A DNA stretch of 64,000 bases from Streptomyces sp. NBC_00670 (GTDB lineage Bacteria; Actinomycetota; Actinomycetes; Streptomycetales; Streptomycetaceae), in contig NZ_CP109017.1 in assembly GCF_036226765.1 (NCBI RefSeq), forward strand, positions 6,139,001 through 6,203,000, given 5' to 3'. The position numbers and the translations under genes are program-made. Each line of letters opens with the position of its first letter. Positions within the stretch are counted from its first letter, which is position 1. The notes under the pieces were generated by a model, which made no database searches, was not told the DNA's origin, and worked only from the letters and a program-made list of their open reading frames with translations. Shown in pieces: positions 36,284 through 44,784 of this stretch.

Positions 36284-37645
36284 ATGAGCCCCCCTGTCGC
36301 ACCCCCCGGCTGGAGCCGCTGGCTCGTTCCCCCGGCCGCCCTCGCCATTCACCTCTCCATCGGCCAGGCCTACGCCTGGAGCGTGTTCAAGCCGCCCCTC
36401 GAATCCGCCCTGGACCTCTCCGGCACTCAGAGCGCCCTCCCCTTCCAGCTCGGCATCGTGATGCTCGGCCTGTCCGCCGCCTTCGGCGGCACGCTCGTCG
36501 AGCGCAAGGGGCCCCGCTGGGCCATGACCGTCGCCCTGGTCTGCTTCTCCTCCGGCTTCCTGCTGTCCGCCCTCGGCGCTGCCACCGAGCAGTACTGGCT
36601 GATCGTCCTCGGCTACGGCTTCGTCGGCGGCATCGGTCTCGGCATCGGCTACATCTCCCCGGTCTCCACGCTCATCAAGTGGTTCCCGGACCGCCCCGGC
36701 ATGGCCACCGGAATCGCCATCATGGGCTTCGGCGGCGGTGCGCTGATCGCCTCGCCCTGGTCGGCGCAGATGCTGGACTCCTTCGGCACCGACAGCGGGG
36801 GCATCGCCCTCGCGTTCCTCGTGCACGGACTGGCGTACGCCGTCTTCATGACCCTCGGTGTCCTTCTCGTCCGGGTGCCGCGCGAGCGCGCCCCCGTCGT
36901 CCCGGCGGCCGGGGAGGAGACGGCCGGAGCCGAGGCCCCGGCCGTCGCCGCCCCCGTCCACGTCTCCGCCCGCAGTGCCGTCCGCACCCCGCAGTTCTGG
37001 CTGCTGTGGATCGTGCTGGTCACCAACGTGACCGCCGGCATCGGCATCCTGGAGAAGGCCGCGCCGATGATCACGGACTTCTTCGCGGGCTCGTCGACCC
37101 CCGTCTCCGTCTCCGCGGCGGCCGGCTTCGTCGCCCTGCTGTCCGCGGCCAACATGGCCGGCCGCATCGGCTGGTCCACCACCTCCGACCTGATCGGCCG
37201 GAAGAACATCTACCGCGTCTACCTCGGCGTCGGCGCCGTGATGTACGCGCTGATCGCCCTGTTCGGCGACGACTCCAAGCCGCTGTTCGTGCTGTGCGCG
37301 CTGGTCGTCCTCTCCTTCTACGGCGGCGGCTTCTCGACCGCACCCGCCTATCTGAAGGACCTCTTCGGCACCTACCAGGTCGGCGCCATCCACGGCCGGC
37401 TGCTCACCGCCTGGTCCCTGGCCGGTGTGCTCGGCCCGCTGATCGTCAACTGGATCGCCGACCACCAGGAGGACGCGGGCAAGCACGGCGCCGACCTCTA
37501 CACCCTGTCCTTCCTCATCATGATCGGGCTGCTCGTCGTCGGCTTCGTCGCCAACGAACTCGTCCGCCCCGTCCACCCCCGTCACCACGTCCCCGTATCC
37601 GGCAAGGAGGCCGCCGATGACCGGCGAGAGCAGTCCGCCGCCTGA
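36284..37645 (+). CDS. MFS transporter, OFA (oxalate/formate antiporter-like) family
   Basis: 453 residues with twelve predicted helices. Typical OFA features are IGQAYAWSVFKPPL in helix 1, the YGFVGGIGLGIGYISPVSTL segment, FPDRPGMATGIAIMGFGGGA between helices 4 and 5, and AGRIGWSTTSDLIGRKN in the second half. OFA proteins exchange small carboxylates at the cell membrane; the substrate here is unknown. It overlaps a 43-residue membrane protein gene (29 bases), which is a known companion of this transporter type. The start at 36284 (MSPPVAPPGWSRWLVPP) fits the family although the ribosome site is poor. Confidence 0.92.
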   Translation: MSPPVAPPGWSRWLVPPAALAIHLSIGQAYAWSVFKPPLESALDLSGTQSALPFQLGIVMLGLSAAFGGTLVERKGPRWAMTVALVCFSSGFLLSALGAATEQYWLIVLGYGFVGGIGLGIGYISPVSTLIKWFPDRPGMATGIAIMGFGGGALIASPWSAQMLDSFGTDSGGIALAFLVHGLAYAVFMTLGVLLVRVPRERAPVVPAAGEETAGAEAPAVAAPVHVSARSAVRTPQFWLLWIVLVTNVTAGIGILEKAAPMITDFFAGSSTPVSVSAAAGFVALLSAANMAGRIGWSTTSDLIGRKNIYRVYLGVGAVMYALIALFGDDSKPLFVLCALVVLSFYGGGFSTAPAYLKDLFGTYQVGAIHGRLLTAWSLAGVLGPLIVNWIADHQEDAGKHGADLYTLSFLIMIGLLVVGFVANELVRPVHPRHHVPVSGKEAADDRREQSAA

Positions 37646-37748
37646 CCGCCGTCCGCTGATCGCCCTCTCCTGGCTGTGGGTGGGCGCCCCGCTCGCCTAC
37701 GGTCTGTACGAACTGGTGCGCAAGGCGACGCAACTGTTCACCGGCTGA
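37617..37748 (+). CDS. 43-residue companion membrane protein of the MFS transporter
   Basis: The ATG at 37617 has AAGGAGG eight bases upstream and sits inside the end of the MFS gene, a coupled arrangement. The protein has a Pro-rich start (MTGESSPPPDRRPL), one transmembrane helix (IALSWLWVGAPLAYGLYEL) and a basic end (VRKATQLFTG). Proteins of this kind are named MFS transporter small subunit in current annotation. It probably stabilises or gates the OFA transporter; this is inference. Confidence 0.82.
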   Translation: MTGESSPPPDRRPLIALSWLWVGAPLAYGLYELVRKATQLFTG

Positions 37749-37904
37749 TCCCACCGGGTGAACGAACGCTTTGCGGCCGGGGCCCCGGGCACTGACGGAA
37801 GCCGACAATCCGCCTCCCGCTTTCCTGTCGCTTCGCCTGCCGCCGTACCCGTGAGTCACTGATCAGACTGGTGGATCCGCCACCCACGCACCAGGGGGAC
37901 CACC

Positions 37905-38888
37905 ATGACGCACGGCTCACGCCTCACCGCCGTCGGCCATTACCAGCCCGCCGGGATCCTCACCAACGAGGACCTGGCGGGCATGGTCGACACCAGTGAC
38001 GAGTGGATCCGCAGCCGGGTGGGCATCCGCACCCGGCACGTCGCCGGGCCCGACGAGCCGGTCGACGAACTCGCCGCGCACGCCGCCGCCAAGGCCCTCG
38101 CCGCGGCCGGGCACGGCCCCGAGACCGTCGACCTCGTCGTCGTCGCCACCTCCACGGCGATCGACCGGTCCCCGAACACCGCCGCCCGGGTCGCCGCCCG
38201 GCTCGGCATCCCCTCGCCGGCCGCGATGGACGTCAACGTCGTCTGCGCCGGGTTCCCGCACGCGCTGGCCACCGCCGACCACGCCGTCCGCGCGGGCGCC
38301 GCCACCCGCGCGCTGGTCATCGGCGCCGACAAGATGTCCGAGGTCACGGACTGGACGGACCGTACGACCTGCGTCCTGGTCGGCGACGGGGCGGGCGCGG
38401 CCGTCGTCGAGGCCGACGTCGAAAGGCCCGCCGGGGCCGACGGGGCCGCCGCGGCCGACGCGCGCCCCGGTATCGGGCCCGTGCTGTGGGGCTCCGTACC
38501 CGAGATGGGGCACGCCGTACGCATCGAGGGCACCCCGCCGCGCTTCGCCCAGGAGGGGCAGAGCGTCTACCGCTGGGCGACCACCCGCCTCCCCGCCATC
38601 GCCCGCCAGGTGTGCGAACGCTCCGGCATCGCGCCCGCGGACCTCGCCGGAGTCGTCCTGCACCAGGCCAACCTGCGCATCATCGAACCGCTCGCCGAGA
38701 AGATCGGCGCCGTCAACGCCGTCGTCGCCCGGGACGTCACCGAGTCCGGCAACACCTCCGCCGCCAGCATTCCGCTCGCCCTCTCCAAGCTCGTCGAGCG
38801 CGGCGAACTGACCACCGGCGACCCGGTCCTCCTCTTCGGCTTCGGCGGCAATCTGTCGTACGCGGGACAGGTGATCCGCTGCCCCTGA
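37905..38888 (+). CDS. beta-ketoacyl-ACP synthase III-like enzyme (FabH family)
   Basis: 327 residues with the full catalytic triad: Cys in MDVNVVCAGFPHALA, His in VVLHQANLRII and Asn in ESGNTSAASIPLAL. The end FGFGGNLSYAGQVIR is typical. It should condense an acyl-CoA with malonyl-ACP. It is not with fabD, acpP or fabF genes, so it is not the housekeeping FabH of the fatty acid operon; a role in a specialised starter unit or in branched chains is possible. AGGGGGACC lies before the ATG at 37905. The GntR gene follows after 50 bases and may be cotranscribed. Confidence 0.92.
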   Translation: MTHGSRLTAVGHYQPAGILTNEDLAGMVDTSDEWIRSRVGIRTRHVAGPDEPVDELAAHAAAKALAAAGHGPETVDLVVVATSTAIDRSPNTAARVAARLGIPSPAAMDVNVVCAGFPHALATADHAVRAGAATRALVIGADKMSEVTDWTDRTTCVLVGDGAGAAVVEADVERPAGADGAAAADARPGIGPVLWGSVPEMGHAVRIEGTPPRFAQEGQSVYRWATTRLPAIARQVCERSGIAPADLAGVVLHQANLRIIEPLAEKIGAVNAVVARDVTESGNTSAASIPLALSKLVERGELTTGDPVLLFGFGGNLSYAGQVIRCP

Positions 38889-38938
38889 GCGTCCAAGGGG
38901 GTGGGCCGGCCACCACTGGTTCCGGAAGGGAGCCGACG

Positions 38939-39583
38939 TTGTCGACGGAACTGCCGCGGGGCGCGATGCCGGCGCGGCCCGGGCCGCTGCGCGACCGGGT
39001 CCACGAGGCGCTGCTCGACCTCATCACCAGCCGCGCCCTGCCGCCCGGCCGGCATCTCGTCGAGAGCGAACTGGCCCGGCACCTCGGCGTCTCGCGGCAG
39101 CCGGTGCGCGAGGCGTTGCAGCGGCTGAGCACCGAGGGCTGGGTGGACCTCAGACCCGCCCAGGGCGCGTTCGTGCACGAGCCGACGGAGGCCGAGGCCG
39201 AGCAACTGGGCACGGTACGCACACTGTTGGAGGGCGAGGCCGCCCGGCTCGCCGCCACGGCCGCCGGCGCGGACGGCGTCGGCGCGCTCGAGGTGCTGTG
39301 CGCGGAGGGCGAACGGGCCGTGGCAGCGGGCGACCTGGACCGCGCGGTCGCCCTCGGCGCCCGCTTCCACGCCAAGGTCATCGAACTCTCCGGCAACGCG
39401 GTCCTCGCCGAACTGGCCGCCCGGATCGACCGCCGGGTGCGCTGGTACCACGACCCCGCCGCCCGGCAGCGCGGCCCGCGGGCCTGGGCCGAACACCGGG
39501 CGATCACGGCCGCGATCGCGGACGGCGACGCCGCCCGCGCGACGGCACTGATGCGCGCCCACACCGAGCACATACGCCACTGA
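38939..39583 (+). CDS. GntR-family regulator, FCD subfamily
   Basis: 214 residues from a TTG at 38939 with GGAAGGGAG upstream. The winged helix is at about 18-75 (LLDLITSRALPPGRHLVES, then LARHLGVSRQPVREALQRL). The FCD domain has the metal-ligand His in FHAKVIELSGN and HRAITAAIADGDAARA. Such regulators respond to carboxylates or sugar acids. It lies between a FabH-like gene and the ROK regulator of the sugar operon, so either could be its target. An ATG at 38966 is an alternative start. Confidence 0.9.
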   Translation: MSTELPRGAMPARPGPLRDRVHEALLDLITSRALPPGRHLVESELARHLGVSRQPVREALQRLSTEGWVDLRPAQGAFVHEPTEAEAEQLGTVRTLLEGEAARLAATAAGADGVGALEVLCAEGERAVAAGDLDRAVALGARFHAKVIELSGNAVLAELAARIDRRVRWYHDPAARQRGPRAWAEHRAITAAIADGDAARATALMRAHTEHIRH

Positions 39584-39760
39584 TCCCCGCCGCCGGCCCG
39601 CCCGCGGCCGGACTTTGTCCTGTGCGAGGAGAAAGAACGAGCAATCCGCGCACAGCTTCTTCCCAGGTTCGGCAGGCGCTGCTACGTTCCCTTACCGAGC
39701 AAGCCACCAACGCGGCCGAACACCGCCGCGCACAGGCCTGATTGAGGCGGGGAGGGGCTC

Positions 39761-40951
39761 GTGAGGCGCATGACGGCACGTCCGGGAAACGCACACCAGG
39801 CCCGCCTGCTGCGGCTGTTGCGCGACGGCGGCCCCAACTCCCGGGCCCGCCTCGGCGACCAGGTCGATCTGTCACGGTCCAGGCTGGCCGTGGAGGTGGA
39901 CCGGCTGCTGGAGACGGGCCTCGTCGTGGCCGACGGACTCGCCGCCTCGCGCGGCGGCCGCCGCTCCCACAACGTCCGCCTCAATCCGCAACTCCGCTTT
40001 CTCGGCGTCGACATCGGCGCGACCTCGGTCGACGTCGCCGTCACCAACGCCGAGCTGGAGATCCTCGGTCACCTCAACGAACCGATGGACGTGCGCGAGG
40101 GCCCGGTCGCGGTCTTCGAGCAGGTTTTGTCCCTGGCGGCGAAGCTCAGGGCCGCCGGGTGGGCGGAGGGGTTCGACGGCGCCGGCATCGGCGTCCCCGG
40201 GCCGGTCCGCTTTCCCGAGGGCGTCCCGGTGGCGCCGCCGATCATGCCCGGCTGGGACGGCTTCCCCGTACGGGAGGCGCTCGGCCAGGAGCTGGGCTGC
40301 CCGGTCCTCGTCGACAACGACGTGAACCTCATGGCGCTGGGGGAGCAGCACGCCGGCGTCGCCCGCACCGTCGCCGACTTCCTCTGCGTCAAGATCGGCA
40401 CCGGTATCGGCTGCGGCATCGTCGTCGGCGGCCACGTCCACCGCGGCACGACGGGCAGCGCGGGCGACATCGGGCACATCCAGGCCGTGCCCGACGGACG
40501 GCAGTGTGCCTGCGGCAACCGGGGCTGCCTGGAGGCCCACTTCAGCGGTGCCGCGCTCGCCCGCGACGCGGCGGAGGCCGCCCGGCAGGGCCTGTCGGCC
40601 GAACTCGCGAGCCGACTGGAGGCGAACGGCGGCCTGAGCGCCGTCGACGTCGCCGCCGCGGCCGCCGCGGGCGACGCCACCTCGCTCGACCTCATCAGGG
40701 AGGGCGGCACCCGCACCGGCCAGGTCATCGCGGGCCTGGTCAGCTTCTTCAACCCGGGCCTCGTGGTGATCGGCGGCGGGGTCACCGGCCTCGGCCACAC
40801 CCTGCTCGCCGCGATCCGCACCCAGGTCTACCGCCAGTCCCTGCCGCTGGCGACCGGCAACCTCCCCATCGTGCTGGGCGAACTGGGCCCCACCGCCGGA
40901 GTCATCGGCGCGGCCCGGCTCATCAGCGACCACCTGTTCTCACCCGCGTAA
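39761..40951 (+). CDS. ROK-family regulator / sugar-binding repressor
   Basis: 396 residues. An N-terminal winged helix (residues 10-65, AHQARLLRLLRDGGPNSRAR, then LSRSRLAVEVDRLLETGLV) precedes a ROK kinase-like domain. The zinc motif is CACGNRGCLE, and the sugar-binding region has VDNDVNLMALGE and IGTGIGCGIVVGG. The phosphate motif FLGVDIGATSVDVAV is kept, so both regulation and weak kinase activity are possible. It heads the CUT2 transporter operon and is probably its sugar-responsive repressor. The GTG at 39761 follows GGAGGGG. Confidence 0.92.
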   Translation: MRRMTARPGNAHQARLLRLLRDGGPNSRARLGDQVDLSRSRLAVEVDRLLETGLVVADGLAASRGGRRSHNVRLNPQLRFLGVDIGATSVDVAVTNAELEILGHLNEPMDVREGPVAVFEQVLSLAAKLRAAGWAEGFDGAGIGVPGPVRFPEGVPVAPPIMPGWDGFPVREALGQELGCPVLVDNDVNLMALGEQHAGVARTVADFLCVKIGTGIGCGIVVGGHVHRGTTGSAGDIGHIQAVPDGRQCACGNRGCLEAHFSGAALARDAAEAARQGLSAELASRLEANGGLSAVDVAAAAAAGDATSLDLIREGGTRTGQVIAGLVSFFNPGLVVIGGGVTGLGHTLLAAIRTQVYRQSLPLATGNLPIVLGELGPTAGVIGAARLISDHLFSPA

Positions 40952-41068
40952 CCGGCCGCGCCCCCGCGAACCGGCTCCCGCACACCACACCGAACCGCTC
41001 CGGCCCCACCGCACCGAGCAGCCCTGCCCTGACTCCGGCCGTCCGTACGCCCGCCGAGGGGACCTCAC

Positions 41069-42640
41069 ATGGCACCGGAACCACCCCTGCTCAGCATGTC
41101 CTCCGTCACCAAGACCTTCCCCGGCGTCCGGGCCCTGGACGGCGTCGACCTCGACGTCCGGGCCGGCGAGGTGCACTGCCTGCTCGGCCAGAACGGCGCC
41201 GGCAAGTCCACCCTCATCAAGGTGCTGGCCGGCGCCTACCAGCCCGACTCCGGCACCCTCCGCTGGCGCGGCGAGCCCGTCACCCTCCGCTCGCCCATGG
41301 CCGCCCTGCGCCTCGGCATCGCCACCCTCCACCAGGAACTCGACCTGGTGGACCATCTGTCGGTCGCCGAGAACGTCCACCTGGGCCATGAGCCGACCCG
41401 CGCCGGCTTCGTCGTACGAGCAAGGGCGGCGAGGTCGGCGACGGCGGCGCTGCTCGAACGGCTCGGGCACCCGGAGATCCGCCCCGGCCGCCCGGTCGGC
41501 GAACTCCCGGCGGCACAGCGGCAGATCGTGTCCATGGCGCGGGCGCTCTCGCACGACGTACGGCTCCTCGTGATGGACGAACCCTCCGCCGCCCTCGACC
41601 CCGACGAGGTCGACAACCTGTTCCGCATCGTCGCCGACCTCACCGCCGCCGATGTCGCCGTCGTGTACATCTCGCACCGCCTGGAGGAGATCCGCCGCAT
41701 CGGCGACCGGGTCACCGTCCTCAAGGACGGCCGGGCCGTCGCCGGCGGACTGCCTGCCCGGTCGACGCCCACCCGCGAGGTGGTGGCGCTGATGACCGGC
41801 CGCAGCATCGAGTACGTCTTCCCGGACCGGCCGGAGGGGCAGGCGGACGGCGCCGCCACCCCCGTCCTGAGCGTCCGCGGCCTCTCCCGGCAGGGCGAGT
41901 TCGCCCCGCTCGACCTCGACGTCCGCCCCGGCGAGATCGTCGGCCTCGCCGGACTTGTCGGCTCCGGCCGCTCCGAGATCCTGGAGACGGTCTACGGCGC
42001 CCGCCGCCCCACCACCGGCCACGTCCTCGTCGACGGCCGCCCGCTCAGACCCGGCAGCGTGCGCGCCGCCGTCCGCGCCGGGCTCGGCCTCGCTCCCGAG
42101 GAGCGCAAGGCGCAGGCCCTGCTGATGCTGGAGTCCGTCACCCGCAACGTCTCCGTCGCCGCGCTGCCCCGCTTCGCGCGCGGCGGCTGGCTCGACCGGC
42201 ACGCCGAACGCGAGGCCGCCCGGACCGCCACCCGGGAGCTGTCACTGCGCCCCGACGACCCCGCCGTACCCGTGCGCACCCTGTCCGGCGGCAACCAGCA
42301 GAAGGCGGTCCTCGCCCGCTGGCTGCTGCGCGGCTGCCGGGTCCTGCTGCTCGACGAACCCACGCGCGGCGTCGACGTCGGCGCCCGCGCCGAGCTCTAC
42401 GCGGTGATCCGGCGGCTGGCCGACGCGGGCCTCGCCGTCCTGCTGGTCTCCAGCGAGATCCCCGAGGTGCTCGGCCTCGCCGACCGCGTCCTGGTGCTCC
42501 GCGAGGGCCGCGTCGTCCACCAGGCACCCGCCCGCGGCCTCGACGAACACCGCGTACTCGACCTCGTCATGAACGCGCACCGGGACGCGCGCGAGGACCT
42601 GTCCAGCGACTCCTCCCGGGAAGGGAGCCCGGCCTCATGA
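41069..42640 (+). CDS. CUT2-type sugar ABC transporter ATPase (RbsA/MglA-like)
   Basis: 523 residues with two ABC domains, as in RbsA. Domain one has Walker A GQNGAGKST and Walker B LLVMDEPSAALD; domain two has the degenerate Walker A GLVGSGRSE, signature LSGGNQQKAVLARWL and Walker B LLLDEPTRGVD. It energises sugar uptake at the cytoplasmic face. GAGGGGACC lies before the ATG at 41069, and its stop overlaps the permease start by four bases (ATGA). The substrate class is monosaccharide or inositol by family; the exact sugar is unknown. Confidence 0.95.
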   Translation: MAPEPPLLSMSSVTKTFPGVRALDGVDLDVRAGEVHCLLGQNGAGKSTLIKVLAGAYQPDSGTLRWRGEPVTLRSPMAALRLGIATLHQELDLVDHLSVAENVHLGHEPTRAGFVVRARAARSATAALLERLGHPEIRPGRPVGELPAAQRQIVSMARALSHDVRLLVMDEPSAALDPDEVDNLFRIVADLTAADVAVVYISHRLEEIRRIGDRVTVLKDGRAVAGGLPARSTPTREVVALMTGRSIEYVFPDRPEGQADGAATPVLSVRGLSRQGEFAPLDLDVRPGEIVGLAGLVGSGRSEILETVYGARRPTTGHVLVDGRPLRPGSVRAAVRAGLGLAPEERKAQALLMLESVTRNVSVAALPRFARGGWLDRHAEREAARTATRELSLRPDDPAVPVRTLSGGNQQKAVLARWLLRGCRVLLLDEPTRGVDVGARAELYAVIRRLADAGLAVLLVSSEIPEVLGLADRVLVLREGRVVHQAPARGLDEHRVLDLVMNAHRDAREDLSSDSSREGSPAS

Positions 42641-43656
42641 CTCAGCACGTGTCCCCGCCCCGGGACGGCACCGGAAAGGCGGCCCCGGCGGCCGGGCGGC
42701 CCGCCCGGCGGGGGTTGCCGGTCCACGCGGACGTCCGCACCCTCACCCTGCTCGGCGTCCTCGCCGTCCTGGTCCTCATCGGCGGCCTCACCAAGCCCGA
42801 CGCGTTCCTCGACACCCGCAACCTCCAACTCGTCCTCACCCAGGCCTCCGTGATCGGCGTCGTCAGCGTCGGCATGACGTTCGTGATCACCTCCGGCGGC
42901 ATCGACCTGTCCGTCGGCGCGATCGTCGCCCTGTCCTCGGTGTGGGCCACCACGGCCGCCACCCAGAGCCACGGCTTCGGCGGCATCCTTCTCACCGCGG
43001 TCCTGGTCGGCCTCGGCTGCGGGCTGGTCAACGGGGTGCTCATCGCGTACGGCGGCCTGGTCCCGTTCATCGCCACCCTCGCCATGCTGGCCTCCGCACG
43101 CGGCCTCGCCCTCCAGATCACCGACGGCCGCACCCAGGTCGTCACCGTGCCGGGCGTCCTCGACCTCGGCGAGCGCGACGCCTACGTGCTCGGCGTGCCA
43201 CCGCTGGTGCTGGTGTTCGCGGCCGTCACCGTGGTCGGCTGGCTGGTGTTCAACCGGACCACCTTCGGCCGCCGCACGGTCGCCGTCGGCGGCAACCCGG
43301 AGGCCGCCCGGCTGGCCGGCATCGACGTCCGCCGCCAGCGGCTCTACCTCTATCTGCTCTCCGGGCTGTGCTGCGGCATCGCCGCCTTCCTGCTCGTCGT
43401 CCTGGCCGGCTCGGGCCAGAACACCAACGGCAATCTCTACGAACTCGACGCCATCGCCGCCGTGATCATCGGCGGCACCCTGCTCAGCGGCGGCCGGGGC
43501 ACCCTCACCGGTTCCGTCCTCGGCGTCCTGATCTTCACCACGATCACCAACCTCTTCGCCCTGAACAACCTGCAGAGCGACGTCCAGCAGATCGCCAAGG
43601 GCGCGATCATCGTCGCCGCCGTGCTGGTCCAGCGCCGTACCGCGAGCACGACCTGA
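42637..43656 (+). CDS. CUT2-type sugar ABC transporter permease (RbsC-like)
   Basis: 339 residues with eight to ten hydrophobic helices. The RbsC pattern is seen in VGMTFVITSGGIDLSVGAIV, NPEAARLAGIDVRRQRLYLY (the coupling loop for the ATPase) and IIGGTLLSGGRGTLTGSVLG. It starts at an ATG that overlaps the ATPase stop. Together with the ATPase and the lipoprotein it makes a complete importer. The basic N-terminus (AGRPARRGLPVHAD) is cytoplasmic. Confidence 0.95.
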   Translation: MTQHVSPPRDGTGKAAPAAGRPARRGLPVHADVRTLTLLGVLAVLVLIGGLTKPDAFLDTRNLQLVLTQASVIGVVSVGMTFVITSGGIDLSVGAIVALSSVWATTAATQSHGFGGILLTAVLVGLGCGLVNGVLIAYGGLVPFIATLAMLASARGLALQITDGRTQVVTVPGVLDLGERDAYVLGVPPLVLVFAAVTVVGWLVFNRTTFGRRTVAVGGNPEAARLAGIDVRRQRLYLYLLSGLCCGIAAFLLVVLAGSGQNTNGNLYELDAIAAVIIGGTLLSGGRGTLTGSVLGVLIFTTITNLFALNNLQSDVQQIAKGAIIVAAVLVQRRTASTT

Positions 43657-43673
43657 GGAAAGGGTTCACCGCC

Positions 43674-44726
43674 ATGCACCAGCTCACCTCCTCCCGCAGA
43701 GGACTGCTGTTCGGAGCCGCCGCCGTGTCCGCCGGTGCCCTCCTCAGCGGCTGCACCAGCAACGACACGGGCGACGACGGCGACGGCGGGGCGGCCGCGA
43801 ACGACAGCCCCGCCGCCGACGACAGGCCCGGCAAGCGCGTCACCATCGGCTACGCGGGACCGCAGGCCGACCACGGCTGGCTCAACGCCATCAACGACAA
43901 CGCCAAGAAACGCGCCGAGAAGTACACGGACGTCACCCTCGAGGTCACCGAGGGCTCCAACGACACCGCCCAGCAGATCGGCCAGATCGAGACCCTCATC
44001 AACAAGAAGGTCGACGTCCTGGTCGTCCTCCCCGCCGACGGCAAGGCCCTCACCCGGGCCGGGCTCAAGGCGATGCGCGCCGGCATCCCCGTCGTCAACC
44101 TCGACCGCGTCTTCAACTCCCCGCAGGCCTACCGCTGCTGGATCGGCGGCGACAACTACGGCATGGGCCTCAACGCCGGCCACTACATCGGCGAACGGCT
44201 CAAGGACAAGGCGGACGCCAAGGTCGTCGAACTGGCCGGACTGGACAACCTGGAACTCACCAAGCAGCGCACGCAAGGGTTCGACGACGCACTGAAGAAC
44301 TACCCGAACATCAAGAAGGTGGCCCGCCAGGCCGCCGAGTTCACCGTCGAGTCCGGGCAGGCCAAGATGGCCCAACTCCTCCAGGCCCAGCAGGACTTCG
44401 ACGCGCTCTGGAACCACGACGACGACCAGGGCGTGGGCGCGCTGCGCGCCATCGAGCAGGCCGGGCGGGACGACTTCCTGATGGTCGGCGGCGCCGGCGC
44501 GCTCTCCGCGTTCCAGGCCATCAAGGCGGACCGGGGCGTGCTGAAGGCGACCGTGCTCTACCCGCCGACGATGGCCGCCTCCGCGATCGACCTGGCCCGT
44601 GCGCTCGGCCAGGGCAAGGGGGTCTCCGGACTCGCCGAGTTCGAGATCCCCACGTCGCTGACCTGCTACTCGGCCGTCGTCGACAAGGAGAACGTCGACC
44701 GGTACATGTCCACGGGCTTCAAGTGA
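43674..44726 (+). CDS. sugar-binding lipoprotein of the CUT2 transporter (RbsB-like)
   Basis: 350 residues. The N-terminus SSRRGLLFGAAAVSAGALLS ends in the lipobox LSGC, with twin arginines that fit Tat export of a lipoprotein. An acidic Gly/Asp linker is followed by a Peripla_BP_4-type domain: VTIGYAGPQADHGWLNAIND, DVLVVLPADGKALT and ALWNHDDDQGVGALRAIEQA. It binds the sugar outside the cell and delivers it to the permease. AGGAAAGGG precedes the ATG at 43674, 17 bases after the permease stop. Confidence 0.95.
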   Translation: MHQLTSSRRGLLFGAAAVSAGALLSGCTSNDTGDDGDGGAAANDSPAADDRPGKRVTIGYAGPQADHGWLNAINDNAKKRAEKYTDVTLEVTEGSNDTAQQIGQIETLINKKVDVLVVLPADGKALTRAGLKAMRAGIPVVNLDRVFNSPQAYRCWIGGDNYGMGLNAGHYIGERLKDKADAKVVELAGLDNLELTKQRTQGFDDALKNYPNIKKVARQAAEFTVESGQAKMAQLLQAQQDFDALWNHDDDQGVGALRAIEQAGRDDFLMVGGAGALSAFQAIKADRGVLKATVLYPPTMAASAIDLARALGQGKGVSGLAEFEIPTSLTCYSAVVDKENVDRYMSTGFK

Positions 44727-44784
44727 GGCGGCCGGCAGCGCCGCACCGGGCCCGCCGCGCCACGACGACGAGGAGGACAGCCGC

